From Alcaligenaceae bacterium (GTDB taxonomy: Bacteria > Pseudomonadota > Gammaproteobacteria > Burkholderiales > Burkholderiaceae_B): a stretch of 33,885 bases of DNA. Each line of letters opens with the position of its first letter. Position 1 is the stretch's first letter. The DNA lies in contig CANKOW010000008.1 in NCBI GenBank assembly GCA_947484295.1, positions 1 through 33,885 on the forward strand, read 5' to 3'. The position numbers and the translations under genes were made by a program. The notes under the pieces are model-generated. The model saw only the letters and a program-made list of their open reading frames with translations, did no database searches and was not told where the DNA came from. Positions 29,109-33,885 of the stretch are shown here, piece after piece.

Positions 29109-29945
29109 ATGCTTGCGCCGATTACTAAACTTCCCGACTATGTCTTAGAGGCCAAAGGCCTCGGTCTGCGCTATGGCGCGGCGGCGCCTTTGATTGATGG
29201 GTTGGATCTTAACGTTGCTGCCGGCGAAATTGTGGCTATTTTAGGGCCCAGCGGTGTTGGCAAATCTAGCCTGCTTCGCGTGTTGGCGGGTTTACAGCAG
29301 CCCACTCAGGGCTCTGTGTTGGTCGATGGTCAGCCACTAATGGGTACCCATCCGCGTGTCGCGATGGCCTTTCAAGATCCTAGCCTGTTGCCGTGGTTAA
29401 CACTTGAAAAAAACGTAGGTTTTGGGCTGGATTTTAAACATCAGCCTCGTCTAACCGCAACCGAAATAAAGCAACGTATCGACGTTGCAATCAGTGAAGT
29501 TGGTTTAGAACATGCGCGATTATTGATGCCTGCAGAGTTGTCGGGTGGCATGGCACAACGTACCGCACTTGCGCGCTGCGTGGCCAGGCAACCCGAGGTA
29601 ATTTTATTAGACGAGCCCTTTGGTGCGCTCGATGAAGTCACTCGTACCGCTATGCAAAAACTCTTGTTGACTCTGCGCGATGACTTAGGCACCGCCGCAG
29701 TGTTGATCACACACGATATTGATGAAGCCCTTCAAGTCGCGGACCGTATCGTGTTGCTTGGCGGGGCACCGGCCCACTGCGTGGGCGAGTGGCATCTTGC
29801 GTACGCCCAGCCGCGCGAAGACCTAGTCGAAGAACTCGGCCAACTTCGCATTGAAATTTTACGAACGCTGCAACGTGCGTTGCATCCAAAGCCAGCGGAA
29901 ACGCTGGCGCATCATGCTTTGAAGGAATTAGTCGATGTGTCTTGA
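29109..29945 (+). CDS. NitT/TauT-type ABC transporter ATP-binding protein
   Basis: The 278-residue protein is a complete ABC ATPase of the nitrate/sulfonate/taurine importer group. Walker A is GPSGVGKSS (46-54), the Q-loop is AFQDPSLLPWLTLEKNV (about 87-103), the signature is LSGGMAQ (144-150), Walker B is VILLDEPFGALD (164-175) and the switch histidine is in LITHDIDEAL. The last 60 residues are the usual variable tail. It is the first gene of a three-gene unit and overlaps the next gene by 11 bases. Confidence 0.93.
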   Translation: MLAPITKLPDYVLEAKGLGLRYGAAAPLIDGLDLNVAAGEIVAILGPSGVGKSSLLRVLAGLQQPTQGSVLVDGQPLMGTHPRVAMAFQDPSLLPWLTLEKNVGFGLDFKHQPRLTATEIKQRIDVAISEVGLEHARLLMPAELSGGMAQRTALARCVARQPEVILLDEPFGALDEVTRTAMQKLLLTLRDDLGTAAVLITHDIDEALQVADRIVLLGGAPAHCVGEWHLAYAQPREDLVEELGQLRIEILRTLQRALHPKPAETLAHHALKELVDVS

Positions 29946-31128
29946 ACATGTCTCGCGCCGCGAGATGCTTAAATTAGCAAGCTTGTTTACGGTGGCGGGT
30001 GCAGCACCCTTATTGTCTGCCTTTAATGCTCAGGCGCAACCTGCGGCCAATGGCCCAGTGCGGATTGGTTACTTGCCGATCACTGATGCCGCTCCGTTGT
30101 TGGTGGCGCATCACAATGGGTTTTTTAAAGACGCTGGCGTTGACGTTGAAAAACCTACGATGCTGCGCAGTTGGGCGCAACTGATCGAAGCGTTTATTGC
30201 CGGTCAGGTCAACGTCGTACATCTGTTATCGCCCATGACGGTATGGGCGCGCTTTGGCAGCAAGGTGCCGGCTAAAGTCGTTGCCTGGAATCACGTTGGT
30301 GGTTCAGGCCTGACAGTGCTGCCAGAGATTAATGAGCTGAAAGCCTTGGGTGGCAAAACGGTAGCGATCCCTTTTTGGTATTCGATTCATAACGTGGTGC
30401 TGCAGGCCATGCTGCGCGACGCAGGCTTAGAGCCCGTATCGCGTAAACAAGGCGGGCAGCCCGCCGCCAACGAAGTGAACTTAGTCGTGATGGCGCCCTC
30501 AGATATGCCACCGGCGCTAGCCTCGCGCAATATCGCTGGCTACATCGTGGCCGAGCCCTTTAATGCGTTGGCTGAAACGATGGGGATTGGCAAGGTGCTG
30601 CGCTTCACCGGTGATGTCTGGCGTAACCATGCTTGCTGCACGGTGTTTATGCACGAGCGTGATCTTGAACAGCGCCCGGAGTGGTCGCAAAAAGTGGTCG
30701 ATGCGATTGTGCGCGCTCAATTATGGATACGCGACAATCGGGCTGAGACAGCACAGCTATTGTCCAAAGAAGGCGTCAATCGTTACACGCCGCATGCCTT
30801 ACCGGTATTGAGTAAAGTGCTGGCGCCCGCTGCAGGCGATCGAGAATCGTATTTGTCGTCTAAAGCGATTCGTCATGCAGATTGGCAAGATAAACGTATC
30901 GACTTTCAACCGTATCCGTATCCTAGTTACACCGAAGAGCTCGTTGCGCGTTTGAAGCAGACAGTCATTGAAGCGGATCGTAGCTTCTTGGCCACACTAG
31001 ACGGTAAGACCGCTGCAACGCAGTTAGTCGATGATCGTTTTGTCAGGCGCGCGATTGAAGCAGCGGGCGGTATGGCCAAGTTTGGTCAAGCTCCCGGTTA
31101 TGTACGGCAAGAAGTGATCGAGGTCTAA
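29935..31128 (+). CDS. NitT/TauT-type ABC transporter substrate-binding protein with Tat signal
   Basis: The 397-residue protein starts with a twin-arginine signal: SRREMLK (7-13), the hydrophobic core LASLFTVAGAAPLLSA and a cleavage site after NAQA. The mature protein has the NrtA/SsuA-like fold opening RIGYLPITDAAPLLVAHHNGFF, and later VAEPFNALAE. The family includes binders of nitrate, bicarbonate, sulfonates and thiamine precursors. Here the segment VWRNHACCTVFMHERDL carries a Cys-Cys pair (234-235) at a place where NrtA-like proteins, as I recall them, have other residues. The substrate cannot be named. Tat export implies that the protein folds before crossing the membrane. Confidence 0.85.
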   Translation: MCLEHVSRREMLKLASLFTVAGAAPLLSAFNAQAQPAANGPVRIGYLPITDAAPLLVAHHNGFFKDAGVDVEKPTMLRSWAQLIEAFIAGQVNVVHLLSPMTVWARFGSKVPAKVVAWNHVGGSGLTVLPEINELKALGGKTVAIPFWYSIHNVVLQAMLRDAGLEPVSRKQGGQPAANEVNLVVMAPSDMPPALASRNIAGYIVAEPFNALAETMGIGKVLRFTGDVWRNHACCTVFMHERDLEQRPEWSQKVVDAIVRAQLWIRDNRAETAQLLSKEGVNRYTPHALPVLSKVLAPAAGDRESYLSSKAIRHADWQDKRIDFQPYPYPSYTEELVARLKQTVIEADRSFLATLDGKTAATQLVDDRFVRRAIEAAGGMAKFGQAPGYVRQEVIEV

Positions 31129-31901
31129 TGGTTGCTCAGCAAAAAGCGCACACTGCTTGGCGTGTGCTGCAGGGGCTTGCTGGTATTGTTCTATTGATCG
31201 CGCTGTGGTGGTTGCTGACAGTGCCGTTTTCAGCGGCTGGTTCAATGGGTCAACGCTTTGCCCCCGGGCCTTCGTTACTCACCCTCGCGATCATGTTGCA
31301 AAGCGCAGAGATTTGGATTCATATCGCTGTGAGTTTGCAACGTGTGGCGATTGGGCTAGGGCTTGCCTTACTGGTTGGTGTACCTCTTGGTTTACTGCTA
31401 GGCGCCTCTGCGGGTGCAAACGCCACGCTCTCGCCTGCCTTTCAGTTTTTACGAATGGTCTCACCCTTATCTTGGATGCCAATCGCGGTGATGGCCTTTG
31501 GTGTCGGTGATCGCCCGGTCTATTTTTTGTTAGCCTTTGCTGCGGTATGGCCCATCATGCTCAACACGCTGGCCGGTGTGCGTCAGCTTGATCGGCGCTG
31601 GCTGCAGCTTTCAAAAAGCTTATCAGCGACAGGCTGGGAGACGTTGAAGGGTGTGATCCTCCCAGGGATTTTGGGACACGTGTTGACCGGTACACGCTTG
31701 GCAATCGGCATTGTCTGGATTGTGTTGGTCCCTTGCGAAATGTTGGGTGTGTCTGCGGGGTTAGGCTATTTTATTTTGGATACGCGCGATCGTTTGGCCT
31801 ATCACGAGCTGATGGCAACGGTGGTGCTGATTGGTCTGTTGGGATTTTTGTTGGATACCGCGTTTAGAAAGTTATTCGAGGCCTGGAGCAAAAGTCGTTA
31901 G
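31128..31901 (+). CDS. NitT/TauT-type ABC transporter permease
   Basis: The 257-residue inner-membrane protein has about six predicted membrane segments, starting with AGIVLLIALWWLLTVPF (about 19-35). The coupling (EAA) loop that meets the ATPase is LSATGWETLKGVILPGILGHVLTG. The region RMVSPLSWMPIAVMAFGVGD is typical of the BPD_transp_1 family. Its ATG overlaps the stop of the binding-protein gene by one base (TAATG), so the three proteins form one importer made from one message. Confidence 0.93.
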   Translation: MVAQQKAHTAWRVLQGLAGIVLLIALWWLLTVPFSAAGSMGQRFAPGPSLLTLAIMLQSAEIWIHIAVSLQRVAIGLGLALLVGVPLGLLLGASAGANATLSPAFQFLRMVSPLSWMPIAVMAFGVGDRPVYFLLAFAAVWPIMLNTLAGVRQLDRRWLQLSKSLSATGWETLKGVILPGILGHVLTGTRLAIGIVWIVLVPCEMLGVSAGLGYFILDTRDRLAYHELMATVVLIGLLGFLLDTAFRKLFEAWSKSR

Positions 31902-31953
31902 CGGTTACTGGTAAATTAGCGGCTGATTTGACCATTCTTGTTCAGGTAAATTT

Positions 31954-32574
31954 ATGACCCAAACCACCGCTACTTCAGAAACCTTGCGCGTTGGCATTGT
32001 TTCGGTGTCAGACCGAGCCTCAAAAGGCGTGTACGAAGACCAAGGCATCCCCGCGCTGCAGGCGTGGCTTGAGCGTGCGGTATCAACGCCTGTGCACACG
32101 GTGACTCGCCTGATTCAAGATGATGCGCAAGAGATTTCAGCTGCGTTGATCGAGTTGGTGGATACAGAACAGTGTCATCTTGTACTAACAACCGGTGGCA
32201 CGGGCCCCGCCCGCCGTGACGTGACGCCCGAAGCTACGCAGGCAGTGGCCACGCGCGAGATGCCAGGTTTTGGCGAACAAATGCGACAAATCAGCTTGCA
32301 ATTTGTTCCCACTGCGATCTTGTCGCGCCAAGTCGCGGTGTTGCGTGAGATTGAAGGTCACGCAGCCCTCATTATTAATTTGCCTGGGCAGCCTAAGGCC
32401 ATCAGCGAGACGCTTGAGGGGCTGAAGCGCGAAGACGGCAGCGTGGTGGTGTCGGGTATTTTCGCCGCTGTGCCATATTGCATTGATCTGATTGGCGGGC
32501 CGTACATCGAAACCCACGACGCAGTTGTCAAAGGGTTTCGACCTAAATCGGCTCGTCGACCGCCTGAGGCTTAG
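31954..32574 (+). CDS. mog: molybdopterin adenylyltransferase Mog
   Basis: Mog activates molybdopterin by adenylylation before molybdate insertion into molybdenum cofactor. The 206-residue protein is very close to E. coli Mog along its length: VGIVSVSDRASKGVYEDQGI at the front, the molybdopterin-binding loop TTGGTGPARRDVTP (79-92), then REMPGFGEQMRQISLQFVP, LNLPGQPKA-like segment and FRPKSARR at the end. It starts 52 bases after the ABC permease and could share its transcript, but that link is only positional. It overlaps the convergent methyltransferase gene by four bases. Confidence 0.95.
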   Translation: MTQTTATSETLRVGIVSVSDRASKGVYEDQGIPALQAWLERAVSTPVHTVTRLIQDDAQEISAALIELVDTEQCHLVLTTGGTGPARRDVTPEATQAVATREMPGFGEQMRQISLQFVPTAILSRQVAVLREIEGHAALIINLPGQPKAISETLEGLKREDGSVVVSGIFAAVPYCIDLIGGPYIETHDAVVKGFRPKSARRPPEA

Positions 32575-33725
32575 CCGGCCGCAAGACGCCAAAGTGAAGT
32601 GACCTCTGCCCGCCGCGCATCGGCCAGCGGGTCGGCCTCTTCTTTGGCTTTGGGGTGTATCGGCCGCGTATCGAGTCGCTCAAGAACCACCAAACCTGCT
32701 CGCTCAATCGCGGCGAGTAGTGCGGTGCGGCTACGCAAACCAAGATGTTCGGCCAAATCCGACAAAATCAGCCACCCCTGACCCTTGGGTGCAAGATGTT
32801 TGCTGAGCCCTGATAAAAATCCCAGCAGCATATGTTGGTCTTGATCGTAAACGGCTTGCTCAAGGGTCGAGGCAGGCCGGCCCGGCAACCAAGGTGGGTT
32901 GCATACAATCAAGTCAGCTTGCCCCTCAGGAAACAAATCACTTTGTTGCAAGGTGATTTGCTTGCCCATGTTTAAGCGATTGACGTTGTCTTGCGCGCAT
33001 AACAACGCGCGCGCGCTAGTATCGGTGCCGACCACGTGCTTGACACCCTGTTTGACTAACAAGGCCGCAAGCACGCCAGTGCCAGTGCCTACGTCAAACG
33101 CGCTGGTAATCACCAAAGGGCTGGCCCGAAAGGCCTGACTGACCAAATCCAGATACTCTGAGCGAATTGGCGCAAACACCCCATAGTGGGGATGAATGCG
33201 ATCTTGCAGGGCTGGTACCTCGACTCCTTTTTTGCGCCACTCATAGGCACTGATCACGCCCAGCAGCTCGGTCATGGGCATGACATAGGATTCGGCGTTG
33301 TCGCCATACGCTGCCAGGCAAGCGGTTGCCACCTCAGGCGCGCGGCGCAGGGTAAGGGTGTGGTGGGGTTCAAAACTCAGTAGCAGCATACCCAGAGTGC
33401 GGGCCCGTTGCGCGCGTGCCAGGCGCACCTGATGAAAGCGTTCGGGGTAGGGTTGCTCGGCATACTTGACCCGGCGCTTTGCGGTGCGCCGACCCAACGC
33501 TTGCAGTAATTGGCGGGCATTTTGAAAGTCACCGGTCCAGATGAGCCCAACGCCTTCGCTTGCCAGTCGATAGGCAATATCAGCCGTCATCGTGTCATCG
33601 GCTAAAACCGTACGTTTTGGGGGAGCCCAGTTGTTTTCAGAGCGCCACGGCAGTGACTGAATCTCACCGTCTGTTTCCCAAGAAATAACTGAGGATATTG
33701 CAGGATTTGGGTGGCTAGCGGGCAT
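32571..33725 (-). CDS. class I SAM-dependent methyltransferase (NPPW type)
   Basis: The 384-residue protein has a Rossmann methyltransferase domain from about residue 165. SAM motif I is DVGTGTGVLAALL (211-223), the acidic turn is GTDTSARAL, and motif IV is CNPPWLPG (about 275-282), the N-P-P-W form found in enzymes that methylate amide or exocyclic nitrogens of RNA, DNA or protein (as in PrmC and RlmG-type enzymes). The first 160 residues form a separate N-terminal domain that I do not recognise, with the basic stretch ALGRRTAKRRVKYAEQ. The target cannot be told. It is divergent from fba, 139 bases apart. Confidence 0.85.
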   Translation of the reverse strand: MPASHPNPAISSVISWETDGEIQSLPWRSENNWAPPKRTVLADDTMTADIAYRLASEGVGLIWTGDFQNARQLLQALGRRTAKRRVKYAEQPYPERFHQVRLARAQRARTLGMLLLSFEPHHTLTLRRAPEVATACLAAYGDNAESYVMPMTELLGVISAYEWRKKGVEVPALQDRIHPHYGVFAPIRSEYLDLVSQAFRASPLVITSAFDVGTGTGVLAALLVKQGVKHVVGTDTSARALLCAQDNVNRLNMGKQITLQQSDLFPEGQADLIVCNPPWLPGRPASTLEQAVYDQDQHMLLGFLSGLSKHLAPKGQGWLILSDLAEHLGLRSRTALLAAIERAGLVVLERLDTRPIHPKAKEEADPLADARRAEVTSLWRLAAG

Positions 33726-33805
33726 CAGAGCATCTCGATATTTTGTCTGGATAAGTCGAAACCCGAATTTGGGGTGTTTTCAGGGCAAATACTGTCATGC
33801 TGCCG

Positions 33806-33811
33806 TAAAAT
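33806..33811 (+). promoter_or_regulatory. candidate -10 box of fba
   Basis: TAAAAT is a five-of-six -10 match 54 bases before the fba ATG. It lies inside the inverted repeat CCGT-AAAATA-ACGG (33803-33816), which could be an operator. No good -35 hexamer is seen upstream, so the promoter may be weak or activated. An AAAAAGGA ribosome binding site follows at about 33851-33858. Confidence 0.35.
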
Positions 33812-33864
33812 AACGGATTAATTCATCCTCCATCCCGTCATTTTGCTCTAAAAAAGGATTTCTC

Positions 33865-33885
33865 ATGGCACTCGTCTCTATGCGC
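33865..33885 (+). CDS. fba: fructose-bisphosphate aldolase class II, first seven codons
   Basis: Only MALVSMR is inside the window. That start is the usual N-terminus of the class II aldolase of Burkholderiales, whose gene commonly lies near gap, pgk and pyk. The AAAAAGGA ribosome binding site seven bases upstream supports a real start. The rest of the gene is beyond the window, so domains cannot be checked. Confidence 0.7.

Overview
The window reads as a gene-dense chromosomal segment of a Gram-negative betaproteobacterium, probably order Burkholderiales and perhaps Alcaligenaceae-like. This is judged from recalled family resemblance and gene order, not from a search. There is no sign of phage, plasmid, insertion sequence or CRISPR. 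Almost every stretch is coding, and no gap exceeds about 240 bases.

Positions 1-12815 are a long minus-strand run. Read in the direction of transcription it is queA, tgt, yajC, secD, secF, then miaB, phoH, ybeY, corC (ybeX), lnt and a FemAB/GNAT-like acyltransferase, ending at a tRNA-Ala(GGC) cut by the window edge. It groups queuosine tRNA modification (QueA, Tgt), the Sec export accessory complex (YajC-SecDF), RNA modification and maturation (MiaB, PhoH, YbeY) and envelope lipoprotein maturation (Lnt). Four-base ATGA overlaps (queA/tgt, miaB/phoH, lnt/acyltransferase), a 29-base phoH/ybeY overlap and a 3-base corC/lnt gap suggest tight translational coupling. Between the last gene and the tRNA promoter sits an unexplained 54-base inverted-repeat element that can fold into a three-way junction.

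Positions 12900-20290 are a mixed block: a PBP4-type D-Ala-D-Ala carboxypeptidase (dacB) preceded by 30-base tandem repeats, a secreted protein of unknown function, ubiD (minus), a membrane-anchored lytic transglycosylase, an aminotransferase (minus), and a divergent FAD-oxidase-like protein that I could only place tentatively.

Positions 20308-28548 are central carbon metabolism: maeB (malic enzyme fused to a phosphotransacetylase-like domain), an orphan barstar-family protein, rsmE (minus), then tkt-gap and pgk. A class II fructose-bisphosphate aldolase (fba) begins at 33865 and runs off the window. Between pgk and fba lie a small cupin, a three-gene NitT/TauT-type ABC importer of unknown substrate, the molybdopterin adenylyltransferase mog and a class I methyltransferase. 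The pyk gene often found beside pgk/fba in relatives is absent here.

I did not find an obvious new multi-gene system. The best leads are the three-way-junction element (193-246), the repeated and palindromic DNA in front of the ABC importer, the low-complexity insertions in QueA, MiaB and Lnt, the tandem repeats that blur the dacB start, and the orphan barstar gene with a perfect 12-base palindrome at its likely transcription start.
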